Assembly (NCBI GenBank): GCA_938083195.1
Contig: CALKCK010000027.1
Coordinates: 22,013-86,012 of the forward strand
Direction: 5' to 3'
From: an uncultured Pirellulaceae bacterium
GTDB lineage: Bacteria; Planctomycetota; Planctomycetia; Pirellulales; Pirellulaceae
DNA: 64,000 nt
Part shown: positions 9,163 to 19,187 of the stretch, piece by piece
Layout: each line of letters begins with the position of its first letter
Numbering within the stretch: the first letter of the stretch is position 1
Notes under the pieces: generated by a model
The model's database searches: none
The model's input: only the letters and a program-made list of their open reading frames with translations
Told to the model about the DNA's origin: nothing
Position numbers and translations under genes: made by a program

Positions 9163-11571
9163 ATGAATCAATTCAACCGTTCGCAAGTCTTCGACAGGCC
9201 CACTTGGCCCCCAGCGATCCGCTCAACTCGTATGACAGCCCAGCCAAGACGATCTCGACGCGTCCGTTTCGGTTTCAAAGCTACGCGATTGACAACCGCA
9301 CGATTGGCCCTGATCTGCGGATTGTTGCTGACGCTGTTACTCAATCAAAGCGCCGCTCAGAATACAAATCGAAATGGTGGGAAACCAGTCACGCGACAAG
9401 GGATTACAGCGACAACATCACAAATCTCACAACCAAAATTAAGACTGGCTCAAGACGTTTTTCGCAAGTTCAACCAACCGTCAAGTGCCCCATTCTCACC
9501 CCCAGCCCGTTCAGAAATGAATCGAGTTAAAACGGTTGGCACCAACCTCCGCTCGTTTGGGATCCCCTTCGCAATTAATGCAAACAACAGTGCTTTTATT
9601 GAAGTCCAACTCTATCTTTCGCGCGATCTTGGTTCGACGTGGAATTTTGTCGGCCGTCAAACCACCGACCAGAAAGACTTCCCTTTTAAATCCACTGAGG
9701 ACGGTGAATACTGGTTCTCGATGAAGACGCTCGACCGCGATCGTCGCCTGCTACCGGAAGGGAATCCTCAACCAGAACTAAAAATTATCGTGGACACGGT
9801 TAAACCGACTCTCGATTTTCAAGTAGAGGCCGATGCTGCAGGTCGTGTCGTCTGCCGCTGGACGGCAAAAGATAAAAACCTGCGTCCGGAGTCCTTGCAA
9901 ATATATTATCAAAATGCCAACTCAAGCAATTCCGTTAATGATTGGAAACGAGTCCCCATCAACTTGAACGGAAGACAAAGAGGCGGAGTTTATTCGGATC
10001 AAATTGCCTGGTGGCCGGAAACGAAAGAGCGACAATTAAAAGTCGTGGTCGAGATCAAAGACATTGCGGGGAATGCCGTTCAAGCCGACCGACTGCTCAC
10101 GATCCAATCCGCAACATGGAGGCACAGTTCGGAGTCGACTGCTCAAATCAACGATCGGCCACAACCATCTCGGGATATCGCGATCTCAAAATCGCAATTG
10201 CCTATCGACTCGCGCCAATCGCCTCTCCAAAACAACTATGCGACGACTCAATTTCGTTCACCGCAAGAACACTTTGGGATGGCTTCTTCGAAGATCCAGA
10301 CCGCAACAAAACCAAGTCAACCTGTCCCCAGATCGTTTTCGCCACCCCAAAGCACTCAAAATATAGTAGCACCAAAGGCAGGCGTACCCTCTGCCGTAGT
10401 CGCGAAGAACGCAGATTCGATTGTTTGGGAAAGCGAAACAAAACGAGAATTTTCAAAAAATCAAACAAACGTAGCGACCACGCGTCCACGGAGCTTTCCA
10501 CTCGACTATCAACTCCCCGCACAACCCGCTCCTCGACAACTCCTCGCACGACCTTCGCTCGAGGCTCCCCCCAATACAAGCACCACAAAAGTTTCGAAAG
10601 GGATGTTTATTGGCGAGTCCTCGACAATGGGTGCCACCAACCAATACCGTGGTCCGCAAGCTCCAACCAAGCGGCCCATTACGGCGCCAACGTTAGTTCC
10701 GGCCGTCTCCACTCAACCTCCGATGGTTCCCCCCGCTGACGGACAGTACTCGACCCAACCACTTCCCAAACTTCCACCGGCAACTAGACCTGAGAGCCTC
10801 ACAACGACGTTGAAGCCAGCCAGTGAAACTGAGCCGGCAAATCCAAATATAAGCCAGCCAATTCAAACCGTATTTCCAGCTGAAAAATCAGACTGGCAAC
10901 CCAGCCCTTCATCCACAGTTGTAAAAAAGCCAAAAATGAATTCCAAGGACCAAGTGATTGGTTCAATGCGTTTTGACCTTCAGTACGCAATCGATGCGAT
11001 TGATCCGTCAGGCGTAGATCGGGTAATTTTGTGGGGAACTCGGGATGGTATTCAATGGGAATCCTGGGCGAGCGATCCCGACAGTCGAAGTCCATTCCCT
11101 GTGTCCGTCGAGCAGAACGGAACTTACGGTTTTCGAATCGTCGTACACTCCAAAGACGGCTTAACTGGCACCGGGCCTTCGACTGGCGACCCCGCCGACA
11201 TCTGGATCACAGTGGATACCGAAAAACCGCAGACTAGAATTAATTCGGTTCCGTACGGACGCGGTCGCGAGGCAGGTCAACTCGTAATTAACTACACCGT
11301 CAACGATTCAGAACTTACGCTTCGACCAATCACTCTCGCATATAGCGGTAACGCCAGTGGACCTTGGATAATTATTGACGAAAACCTCAGTAACGCTGGC
11401 CAACATCTGTGGAAGCCTGGAACCGAGGTGCCGCAGAAGATATTCCTGAGAATCGAAGCCCGTGATAAGGCTGGAAACATTGGAACTCACCTGCTTCAAC
11501 AACCCATCGATATCTCAGGGCTCGTTCCCAGTGGAACCATTAGCGGAGTTTCGGTTGTCGGCAAAAACTAA
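9163..11571 (+). CDS. Large exported protein with two related beta-modules and Pro-rich linker
   Basis: About 802 residues. A basic N-region (RRSRRVRF) and the hydrophobic stretch LALICGLLLTLLLNQSAAQ form a long signal peptide. Module 1 (roughly residues 120-290) and module 2 (roughly 590-785) both contain a strand pair like VDTVKPT or VDTEKPQT and resemble Ig-like or fibronectin-like folds. Between them lies a long Pro/Ser/Thr/Gln-rich linker. I chose 9163 because GAGG at 9150-9153 precedes it by 9 bases; ATG at 9148 and GTG at 9124 are alternatives. The function is unknown; a cell-surface or matrix role is inferred. Confidence 0.75.
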   Translation: MNQFNRSQVFDRPTWPPAIRSTRMTAQPRRSRRVRFGFKATRLTTARLALICGLLLTLLLNQSAAQNTNRNGGKPVTRQGITATTSQISQPKLRLAQDVFRKFNQPSSAPFSPPARSEMNRVKTVGTNLRSFGIPFAINANNSAFIEVQLYLSRDLGSTWNFVGRQTTDQKDFPFKSTEDGEYWFSMKTLDRDRRLLPEGNPQPELKIIVDTVKPTLDFQVEADAAGRVVCRWTAKDKNLRPESLQIYYQNANSSNSVNDWKRVPINLNGRQRGGVYSDQIAWWPETKERQLKVVVEIKDIAGNAVQADRLLTIQSATWRHSSESTAQINDRPQPSRDIAISKSQLPIDSRQSPLQNNYATTQFRSPQEHFGMASSKIQTATKPSQPVPRSFSPPQSTQNIVAPKAGVPSAVVAKNADSIVWESETKREFSKNQTNVATTRPRSFPLDYQLPAQPAPRQLLARPSLEAPPNTSTTKVSKGMFIGESSTMGATNQYRGPQAPTKRPITAPTLVPAVSTQPPMVPPADGQYSTQPLPKLPPATRPESLTTTLKPASETEPANPNISQPIQTVFPAEKSDWQPSPSSTVVKKPKMNSKDQVIGSMRFDLQYAIDAIDPSGVDRVILWGTRDGIQWESWASDPDSRSPFPVSVEQNGTYGFRIVVHSKDGLTGTGPSTGDPADIWITVDTEKPQTRINSVPYGRGREAGQLVINYTVNDSELTLRPITLAYSGNASGPWIIIDENLSNAGQHLWKPGTEVPQKIFLRIEARDKAGNIGTHLLQQPIDISGLVPSGTISGVSVVGKN

Positions 11572-11747
11572 CATCGCAATTATCAATTGTGATTCACTCA
11601 AAGCTTAGCCCCAGAAACGGACTGCACTCCCTCTGCCAAAAGGACGGATAACTGAACCGATCCGACAACTGAACCGCTTTAAGACAGATCAAAAACACGA
11701 TATCCTGTCTTTCTTCTCAACGATTTCACCCCGTGGTAGACAAACTC

Positions 11748-12935
11748 ATGTCGTTTTTTTTCAGTTGCAGACAATTCCTTGTCTTGGGGTTGGTGTTCGT
11801 AATCCCCGCAGCGGTCGCTCGCGCGCAGTCCACGCCTACCCCAGACTCTCCAGCAAAACCAACGACACTCTTCTCATTCGATCCGACCCCAAGCCTCGTC
11901 GTGCCGGTCACGAAACTCACAAAAGCAAAGTACCCAGTCATCGACGTCCATTCTCATTTTGGAATACGACTGAAGGGCGACCGAGAAGCACTGCAGCATT
12001 ACTTAACTCAAATGTCTGCTAATCAGATTGCCATCTCAATTAGTCTCGACGCAGTGCTCGGCAGCGAAGAAGACCACTTAGATTTCATAAATGCCACCGA
12101 GTCCAGTGCCGTTGTCGCGTTCGCCCACATTGATTTTAAAGGCACGGGGGGGAAAGACCCCGCAAGTTGGGCCTGCAACCAACCTGGATTCGTTCGAAAT
12201 TGTGTTGAGCAATTACGCGCAGCCAAAACGAAGGGAATCTTAGGACTCAAATTTTTCAAATCATTCGGTCTCACCTACAAAGATAAAACTGGCACGCTGA
12301 TTAAAATCGACGATCAAACATTTGATCCCATCTGGGAAGCCTGTGGACAATTGGGGCTACCGGTAATCATGCATGTCGCCGATCCCATCGCATTTTTCAA
12401 ACCAATTGATGCGAACAACGAACGCTGGGAGGAACTCAGCCGCCATCCGGATTGGAGTTTTCACGGAGCTGCGTTCCCTGACCGACAAGAACTACTATCG
12501 GCTCGCAACCGAATACTAAAGCGGCATCCGGAGACGATCTTCATTGGAGCTCATTGCGCCAACAGCAGTGAAGATCTGAAACAGCTTAGTGGCTGGCTCG
12601 ACAAATACCCAAATCTGATGATCGGGTTTGCATCTCGCATCAACGAACTCGGGCGCCAACCTTACACAGCACGAAAATTTTTCATTCAATATCAAGACCG
12701 TATTCTTTTTTCCACCGATGGACCCTGGCCCGATCTCAGACTGAGTTATTACTGGCGGTTTCTTGAGACCTATGATGAGTACTTTCCCTACAGTGAAAAA
12801 TCTCCGCCGCCTCAAGGGATGTGGAGAATTTATGGAATCGGTTTACCCGACACTGTTTTAAAAAAAATTTACTTCGAGAATGCACTCAGAATTTTGCCAG
12901 CGCTGAAACCAATTTATGAAACCTCAGACCATTAA
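11748..12935 (+). CDS. Exported amidohydrolase family protein (TIM barrel)
   Basis: 395 residues. The signal peptide is MSFFFSCRQFLVLGLVFVIPAAVARAQ. The mature protein has the amidohydrolase_2 pattern: IDVHSHFG (HxH metal ligands near the start of the barrel), VIMHVADP with a third His, IFIGAHCAN with a fourth His, and FSTDGPW with the catalytic Asp. These enzymes are metal-dependent hydrolases or decarboxylases of small carboxylated or amide substrates. The signal peptide places this one in the periplasm. An in-frame GTG at 11733 exists but the ATG at 11748 gives a better signal peptide. The substrate is unknown. Confidence 0.85.
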   Translation: MSFFFSCRQFLVLGLVFVIPAAVARAQSTPTPDSPAKPTTLFSFDPTPSLVVPVTKLTKAKYPVIDVHSHFGIRLKGDREALQHYLTQMSANQIAISISLDAVLGSEEDHLDFINATESSAVVAFAHIDFKGTGGKDPASWACNQPGFVRNCVEQLRAAKTKGILGLKFFKSFGLTYKDKTGTLIKIDDQTFDPIWEACGQLGLPVIMHVADPIAFFKPIDANNERWEELSRHPDWSFHGAAFPDRQELLSARNRILKRHPETIFIGAHCANSSEDLKQLSGWLDKYPNLMIGFASRINELGRQPYTARKFFIQYQDRILFSTDGPWPDLRLSYYWRFLETYDEYFPYSEKSPPPQGMWRIYGIGLPDTVLKKIYFENALRILPALKPIYETSDH

Positions 12936-13132
12936 ACGCCTACTGGGTTCACTGACTTTGTAATTACCAGCATTTATCCGTCGCCTTGGCAACTAAAAAC
13001 GCTCCGTTCTAGTATTTAGCAGGGTAGGGGACTGGCGTAATTACTCACCCTTCTCCTGTCTAGGGAGTCGAAATTGGAACAAAAACGGCTTATGCTGTTG
13101 GAGACTTACCGGAAACGAAATGGATCCAACCC

Positions 13133-15037
13133 ATGTCCAAAACAACAACGCAAGCCGAACCGTCTTCCCAGACGCCGAATCTCCCCGAAATAACGCTCCG
13201 CGTCATTGTGTTGGGCATCATCCTTTCCGTCGTCATGGGAGCCGCCAATGTGTACGTTGGCCTAAAAGCTGGGATGACGGTCTCAGCTTCGATCCCGGCG
13301 GCGGTCATGTCGATGTTGTTATTTCGATACCTGTTTCGCAAGCCCAGCATTCTCGAAGCTAATCAAGTTCAAACGTGCGCCTCGGCGGGCGAGTCCCTGG
13401 CCGCTGGCATTATTTTCACAATGCCGGCGATGATTTTAATCGGCCACTGGAAATCCTTTGACTACTGGACGATTACTCTCGTCGCGTTTACTGGTGGAAT
13501 GTTAGGCATCCTGTTTATGATTCCAATGCGTCGAGTTTTTGTAGTTAACAACGACGACTTAAAATACCCCGAAGGTATCGCGTGCGCTGCCGTTCTTAAT
13601 GCAGGCGGACAAGAAAGCGATGCAAGTGCGGGTCGCAGTCTAATTTTTGGCGGCATTTTAGGTGCCCTCGTAAAAGTCGTCGGTGGATTTTTCTCGCTGA
13701 TCAACGGGAGCCTTGAAACGGCGACCGTCGTTAATTCACGAGTTCTTTATTTTGGCGGAGACATTTCGCCAATGTTAATTGCCGTCGGGTTCATCGTTCG
13801 ACTCAACGTCGCCATCTTAATTTTCATTGGTGGCGGACTGGCTTGGCTGATTGGAATCCCATTACTTGGCGGAGGCTTAGCGGACGTAAATCCTGTGGAT
13901 CAAGCCTATGGTATCTGGAGCGGACAGATGCGTTATGTGGGCGTGGGTGCCATGGTGGTCGGCGGATTTAGCGCCTTGATCGCCGTTCGAAAAGGCCTAC
14001 TCGCGGCGGTCTTAAATCTCTGGCATGGATTTCGAAAGAAGCCAGACCCCAATGAAAAACTTTCACAACGCGACATCCCTTCATGGGCCATTTTAGCGCT
14101 CGGAAGCATTTGCCTCGCACTGCTGGCTGTTGTTAATTTTTCATTCACCAACAACGCCGGAATCACTTTACTCTCTACCTCCGTGATGCTGGTCATGGGT
14201 TTCTTTTTTACAGCCGTCGCAAGCTATATCGTTGGACTTGTTGGGAATTCAAACAGCCCCGTTTCAGGGATGACCATCACGGCTGTTTTGGTTGCCGGTG
14301 GATTGCTGTACTTATTTAACTACACCGGTGCTGAGGCTGCGGTCGCAACTCTCGGAATTGCCGCGATCGTATGCTGCGTGGCTTGCACCAGCGGCGACGT
14401 TTGCAATGATTTAAAAACGGGCTCAATTGTCGGCGCCTCTCCCTTCCGCCAGCAGATCATGCAGATCCTAGGCGTCTTCGTTGCCGCATTCGTCATGGCC
14501 CCGATTCTAACTCTCCTCCATGAAAACACTCCCGGAGGAATTGGCGGAAAAGAGCTTTCCGCACCACAAGCTGGATTATTCGCAAGCCTTGCCGAAGGTT
14601 TCTCCGGCAAAGGTGAGCTGCCTTGGCAACTAATTGGAATCGGTGCAGGACTGGGAGTCGTCATTTTAGTGATTGACGAATATTTGAAACAACAAAAATT
14701 TAAATTCCGCGCCCATTTAATGCCAATCGCCGTTGGTATGTACTTACCGTTCGGACTAGCAACTCCCATTTTAATCGGCGGATTGATTGCTTATTTTTAC
14801 TCCCGCAATATTCCCGAGAAGGACCACGAAGAAACGCTTCACAGGGGCGTTCTATTTTCGTCCGGCGTTATCGCAGGTGAAGCGTTAACTGCTGTTGGAA
14901 TTGCGGGGCTCGCCGCATGGGGCATCCAATCGCTTGACTTCGACATTGCCTCTAAAACAGTTACATTTATTACCGCACTAGCGGCGATTGCAATCGTAGT
15001 GGCGTTTGCCCTATTCACCCGTCCCCCAAAAAAATAG
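13133..15037 (+). CDS. OPT family oligopeptide transporter
   Basis: 634 residues with about 15 hydrophobic helices. The N-terminal helix with ANVYVGLKAGMTVSASIPAAV is typical of the bacterial OPT superfamily (proton-coupled uptake of oligopeptides or metal chelates). Further family-like stretches are KYPEGIACAAVL near residue 145 and SGDVCNDLKTG near residue 420. Only 19 bases separate it from holA downstream, so they may share a transcript without sharing a role. The substrate cannot be read from the sequence. Confidence 0.9.
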   Translation: MSKTTTQAEPSSQTPNLPEITLRVIVLGIILSVVMGAANVYVGLKAGMTVSASIPAAVMSMLLFRYLFRKPSILEANQVQTCASAGESLAAGIIFTMPAMILIGHWKSFDYWTITLVAFTGGMLGILFMIPMRRVFVVNNDDLKYPEGIACAAVLNAGGQESDASAGRSLIFGGILGALVKVVGGFFSLINGSLETATVVNSRVLYFGGDISPMLIAVGFIVRLNVAILIFIGGGLAWLIGIPLLGGGLADVNPVDQAYGIWSGQMRYVGVGAMVVGGFSALIAVRKGLLAAVLNLWHGFRKKPDPNEKLSQRDIPSWAILALGSICLALLAVVNFSFTNNAGITLLSTSVMLVMGFFFTAVASYIVGLVGNSNSPVSGMTITAVLVAGGLLYLFNYTGAEAAVATLGIAAIVCCVACTSGDVCNDLKTGSIVGASPFRQQIMQILGVFVAAFVMAPILTLLHENTPGGIGGKELSAPQAGLFASLAEGFSGKGELPWQLIGIGAGLGVVILVIDEYLKQQKFKFRAHLMPIAVGMYLPFGLATPILIGGLIAYFYSRNIPEKDHEETLHRGVLFSSGVIAGEALTAVGIAGLAAWGIQSLDFDIASKTVTFITALAAIAIVVAFALFTRPPKK

Positions 15038-15056
15038 ATAGCTCAAATCGAATTAT

Positions 15057-16154
15057 ATGAATGGAACCCATCACGTTTTCGAGTTCCTCGAGAAATCGTC
15101 ATTGCAGGACCTTACTGGAGCTTGCGCGATATTCGGAAGCGAACGGTTTTTAAAAAAATTAGCCGTTAAACATATAACCGAGACCATCGGAAGTGATGAA
15201 GATTTCGTGCCCTCGGAATACGACTCCAACCATGCAGCATGGCCAGCCATTTGGCCAGACGTTCACGATGAACTTTCGACTCGAAGCCTCTTTGGGGGAA
15301 ATAGTCCCAAAATAGTTCTAGTGGACGATGCCGATAAATTTGTCACCGAAAACAGAGATCGCATTCACGAATATGTATCTCAAAAAAAAGGATCTGGGTT
15401 ACTCGTCCTTATCGTTAACACCTGGGCAAGTAACACAAAGCTTTACAAACTAATAGATAAAGTGGGCTTTCAAATTCGCTGCGATCCTCCCAAAACCAGC
15501 CCCAAGAGTAAGACCGCGGATGAACCTCGAATCGTTCAGTGGCTAATCCAAAGAGCGAAAGATGAATATGAGTTTTCGTTGCCCAAAATGGGCGGTCAAA
15601 TGTTAGTTGATCTGACTAATTGTGAGTTTGGCCGCATGGATCAAGAGCTCCAAAAATTATCACTCTTCGCTGACAACAAAGGAAAAGTCAGCCAAGAGAC
15701 AATTAAAAAGGTGGTGGGGGGTTGGCGGGCGCGAACCATGTGGGATGCTGTGGATGCCGCCGCAGATGGCGATGCGAATCGCGCCGTCACCTTGCTTGAC
15801 CAACTACTTCGAAGTGGTGAACACCCACTCGGGTTATTCGGCCAACTCTCATGGTCACTCAGACGCTATTCAACCACGTCCGAAATCGTCATGCGGCAAA
15901 TGCGGCAAAAAAAGAAACCAGACTTGGCCTCGGCGGTTCGACAGGCCGGGTTCCGAAGCTGGGGCGGAGAAATTGAAACGGCGCAAACGCGAATTAGACA
16001 ACTAGGAAGAAAACGAGCCGAGCTGATGCTGGACTGGCTCCTGGAAGCTGACATGCAGCTAAAAAATACACATTCCAAAGAAGATCGCGGACGATTAGTC
16101 TTGGAAAAACTATTCGTGAGGATGGCCAAAGAACTCGGCCCCAATGCGGCTTGA
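15057..16154 (+). CDS. holA: DNA polymerase III subunit delta
   Basis: 365 residues. The N-terminal part (ACAIFGSERFLKKLAVKHI, then LFGGNSPKIVLVDDADKF) matches the delta subunit's AAA+-like domain, and the middle GEHPLGLFGQLSWSLRR is the conserved HolA collar-domain motif. Delta opens the beta sliding clamp within the clamp-loader complex. It acts in the cytoplasm at the replication fork. It lacks a Walker A motif, as expected for delta. It starts 19 bases behind the OPT transporter stop. Confidence 0.88.
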   Translation: MNGTHHVFEFLEKSSLQDLTGACAIFGSERFLKKLAVKHITETIGSDEDFVPSEYDSNHAAWPAIWPDVHDELSTRSLFGGNSPKIVLVDDADKFVTENRDRIHEYVSQKKGSGLLVLIVNTWASNTKLYKLIDKVGFQIRCDPPKTSPKSKTADEPRIVQWLIQRAKDEYEFSLPKMGGQMLVDLTNCEFGRMDQELQKLSLFADNKGKVSQETIKKVVGGWRARTMWDAVDAAADGDANRAVTLLDQLLRSGEHPLGLFGQLSWSLRRYSTTSEIVMRQMRQKKKPDLASAVRQAGFRSWGGEIETAQTRIRQLGRKRAELMLDWLLEADMQLKNTHSKEDRGRLVLEKLFVRMAKELGPNAA

Positions 16155-16258
16155 TAATCGCGACCGTCGTTAATACTCCAAGCCAAACGAATACGACGAG
16201 AGACAATTTAGAAAAACGAAAATACAAAGCATGCCGATAACGGCAGATTGGATTTAAA

Positions 16259-16861
16259 ATGATTAAAGCATTGACAATTTCCCTCGGCGTGGTTGCAGCA
16301 GCAGCGGTTCTGGTCGCTTTGTGGGTCATTAGTATTTACAACAAACTCATTTCTCTCCGGAATATGTTTGAAAATGGATTCGCGCAAATTGACGTGCAAC
16401 TTAAACGCCGCTATGACCTGATTCCCAATCTTGTGAACACGGCCAAGGGTTACATGGCGCACGAGAAAGAGACACTCGAAGCGGTGATTCAGGCGCGCAA
16501 TCAAGCCCTCACTGCGTCGACTGCAGCCGCCGCTAATCCCGGCGAAAAGGCGTCCATGAACCAATTAACCTCTGCCGAATCTAACCTCGATGGAGCAATT
16601 GGGCGGTTGTTGATGATTGCAGAATCGTATCCCGACCTCAAAGCAAATGAAAACATGCTGGCCATTCAGGAAGAGCTAGTTTCGACAGAAAACAAAATTG
16701 CGTTTTCACGCCAGGCTTTTAACGATGGTGCAACCCGCTACAACACCTACCTTCAGCAGTTCCCAACGAACATCATTGGAGGCATGTTCAAATTTAGTTC
16801 ATGCCAACTATTTGAAGTAGATGAACCGACAGAACGCAAAGCTCCCAAAGTCGAGTTCTAG
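16259..16861 (+). CDS. lemA: LemA family membrane protein
   Basis: 200 residues with one N-terminal membrane helix (VAAAAVLVALWVISIYNKL) and a coiled-coil rich domain. The motif LISLRNMFENGFAQIDVQLK followed by RRYDLIPNLVN is the LemA hallmark, and FSRQAFNDGATRYN near the C-terminus is also conserved. LemA proteins are found beside M48 metalloproteases in many bacteria, as here: the M48 gene begins about 100 bases downstream. The biochemical role of LemA is unclear; a link to envelope protein quality control is inferred from the partner. Confidence 0.95.
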   Translation: MIKALTISLGVVAAAAVLVALWVISIYNKLISLRNMFENGFAQIDVQLKRRYDLIPNLVNTAKGYMAHEKETLEAVIQARNQALTASTAAAANPGEKASMNQLTSAESNLDGAIGRLLMIAESYPDLKANENMLAIQEELVSTENKIAFSRQAFNDGATRYNTYLQQFPTNIIGGMFKFSSCQLFEVDEPTERKAPKVEF

Positions 16862-16962
16862 TTCTGGAAAAATCAAAACTCCTCAAGGATACCTCCCGTT
16901 GAAAATATCCGCGGAGGATTTTCAACCGTCACATTGTTTGATAGCAATCTCAAGGAATCGTC

Positions 16963-18999
16963 GTGGATTTTTTCGAAGCTCAAGAGTTACGGCACAAGAG
17001 AACTAAGTGGCTGGTTCTGCTTTACGTTCTATCTATTCTCTTTATCATCTTGGGGATTTTCGGCACGCTCGCATTGATTCTCAGATTATCTTTATTAGCC
17101 CCCGAGAGCGTCCCTGCTGAAAACAATATGCAGTATCTGTTACTGTTTGCAGTCGTCGCCGCTGTCAACGTATTAATCATCGGTGCGGGCACCCTCTACA
17201 AAACAAGCGAACTGCAATCTGGTGGTCAAAAAATTGCATCTCTCATGGGTGGGACACGGATTCCATCCGACACGAAAGATCTGGGTGAACGAAGACTGTT
17301 AAATGTCGTCGAAGAAATGGCACTTGCCTCAGGTGTCTCCGTACCGCCAGTGTACATCATGAACGACGAGCCAAGCATCAATGCATTCGCCGCTGGATTC
17401 AGCCCAACCGACGCTGTCATTGGCGTCAACAAAGGGACAATTGAACAGTTAAATCGAGACGAATTGCAGGGCGTAATCGCCCATGAATTCAGTCATATTC
17501 TCAATGGAGACATGCGACTCAACATCCGACTCATTGGAGTATTATTTGGCATCCAAGTGCTCGCCATGATCGGGTATTTCATAATTCGTGCAATTGGATT
17601 TGGCTCGCACCGCAGCAGGCGTAACAGCAAAAATGGCGGACAATACATTCTCATCATTTTCGTGGTTGCTCTAGCTTTTTTAATATTCGGATCCATCGGT
17701 CGACTATTTGCAAACCTCATTAAAGCCTCGATCTCTCGACAGCGTGAATACCTTGCTGACGCCTCAGCAATTCAATTTACTCGCTACCCTGAAGGAATTG
17801 GCGGTGCCCTAAAAATGATTGGCTCCTCCGCTACTGGTTCCAAAATGAAATCCCCGGAAAAAGAATCTCTCAGTCACATGTTTTTCGCCAACGGGCTTGC
17901 GTCTCATTTTGGAGGATTCCTTTCGACGCACCCACCGCTGGTCACCAGAATCCAAAAAATTGACCCGAGCTTTCATGGCAATTTCCAAGAATACCGACAA
18001 CTTCGTGACAAACAGGCTGCTGTAAGGGCTAAGAAAACGAGACCGGATTCAGAAAATAAACTCGATCAAATACGATCGCCACTAGGACAGATTTTCCCGA
18101 AGGAGATCGCAAATAAATTCCCAATCGATCCATTGCTTTTGGTATCCACCATTGGAAACCCCGGGGAAAGAAACGTTCGGCGATCTCAAGATCTGGTAAA
18201 GCATATTCCAGAAGTAATTAAACTGGCATCTCGCAACTCATATTCAGCGAGATGTGTTGGATTTGCAATTCTCCTCAGTGGTGATACTGAACTTCGCGAG
18301 CGACAATTTCGTTTGATTTTGAAGAGAGAAGGGGACAGGTCTTTGGAAACCACCAAGAATCTAGCGACTCCAACCTCATCACTACATATGGCACTTCGAC
18401 TTCCTGTCCTGGAAATGATTCAATCCTCATTAACCACTCTCTCGGTTAATCAGTATCAAAACTTCCGACAGACCATCGAAGAATTGGTTCAATTAGACAA
18501 CCAAACGAGTTTGTTTGAGTTCATTGTACGACACCATCTTTTAATGCACCTCGACCGTAGATTTTCAGTCAAACCACCTCCAAAAATCAAGTTCCATAAA
18601 ACGCCTCAACTAAAACCAGAAATCGAACTGATGCTGTCTGCATTCGCCAGCGCAAGTGCCAGCGGGAGTATTTTGCAGGGAACTAAAAAACCTACCCAGG
18701 AATCGATCGAAGAATCTTATGGCCTTGCTATGCAGGTCGCTGGTTTGGGTGACGCCCAAACCAATCATGCGCGCTTGCAAGCATGGGAAGTCTCTCAACT
18801 GGAACACGCAATGATCGCCCTCCATCAATCCTCACCAGCGGTAAAAAAGAAATTTCTTCAGGCTGCGGCGGTCTTGATTACCTTTGACCATGAAATCACG
18901 GTTGCCGAAGCAGAATTTTTTCGGGCGGTCGCGGAATCTCTCGATTGCCCCGTTCCCGTTTTTGCAGTTGGCGAAATCAAGCCTGACCAAGGCCCCTAA
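16963..18999 (+). CDS. M48 family metalloprotease with C-terminal TerB-like extension
   Basis: 678 residues starting with GTG; AAGGA at 16952-16956 lies 6 bases upstream. Two N-terminal membrane helices are followed by the zinc motif H174-E-F-S-H178 and further helices near 200 and 230, then REYLADASAIQFTR, which supplies the third zinc ligand region. This is the HtpX/Ste24 type of membrane metalloprotease. It is about twice the length of HtpX: the extra 340 residues end in LQAAAVLITFDHEITVAEAE, which resembles a TerB-like domain. Together with LemA just upstream it forms a known gene pair. A role in membrane protein turnover is likely. Confidence 0.92.
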   Translation: MDFFEAQELRHKRTKWLVLLYVLSILFIILGIFGTLALILRLSLLAPESVPAENNMQYLLLFAVVAAVNVLIIGAGTLYKTSELQSGGQKIASLMGGTRIPSDTKDLGERRLLNVVEEMALASGVSVPPVYIMNDEPSINAFAAGFSPTDAVIGVNKGTIEQLNRDELQGVIAHEFSHILNGDMRLNIRLIGVLFGIQVLAMIGYFIIRAIGFGSHRSRRNSKNGGQYILIIFVVALAFLIFGSIGRLFANLIKASISRQREYLADASAIQFTRYPEGIGGALKMIGSSATGSKMKSPEKESLSHMFFANGLASHFGGFLSTHPPLVTRIQKIDPSFHGNFQEYRQLRDKQAAVRAKKTRPDSENKLDQIRSPLGQIFPKEIANKFPIDPLLLVSTIGNPGERNVRRSQDLVKHIPEVIKLASRNSYSARCVGFAILLSGDTELRERQFRLILKREGDRSLETTKNLATPTSSLHMALRLPVLEMIQSSLTTLSVNQYQNFRQTIEELVQLDNQTSLFEFIVRHHLLMHLDRRFSVKPPPKIKFHKTPQLKPEIELMLSAFASASASGSILQGTKKPTQESIEESYGLAMQVAGLGDAQTNHARLQAWEVSQLEHAMIALHQSSPAVKKKFLQAAAVLITFDHEITVAEAEFFRAVAESLDCPVPVFAVGEIKPDQGP

Positions 19000-19010
19000 T
19001 CCACCTCATC

Positions 19011-19160
19011 TTACCTATTCCGCCGTCGTTCTAGCCGGCGGTTATCAAGATTGATGCCTTGAGCGGATTGCGAGATTTCTCTAATATCCCCGCGAATATA
19101 GAACCACTCTCCATTTTGGAATTGAGTGGCTGGCATCCCTTCTCCTTTAGGTTTTGACAT
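19011..19160 (-). CDS. Possible small protein antisense to the flanking genes
   Basis: A 49-residue frame from ATG at 19160, with the readable segment NGEWFYIRGDIREISQSAQG and a basic tail (RRLERRRNR). The composition and codon choice look protein-like, but no good ribosome-binding site precedes the ATG. I do not recognise the family. A GC-rich hairpin (19020-19041) overlaps its 3' end. Confidence 0.3.
   Translation of the reverse strand: MSKPKGEGMPATQFQNGEWFYIRGDIREISQSAQGINLDNRRLERRRNR
19020..19041. terminator. GC-rich hairpin downstream of the M48 gene
   Basis: CCGCCG (19020-19025) pairs with CGGCGG (19036-19041) over a 10-base loop, 20 bases after the M48 stop codon. No T-run follows, so termination is uncertain. 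Confidence 0.3.
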
Positions 19161-19187
19161 CCAAAACCCATTTTGGCAAATAGCAAA

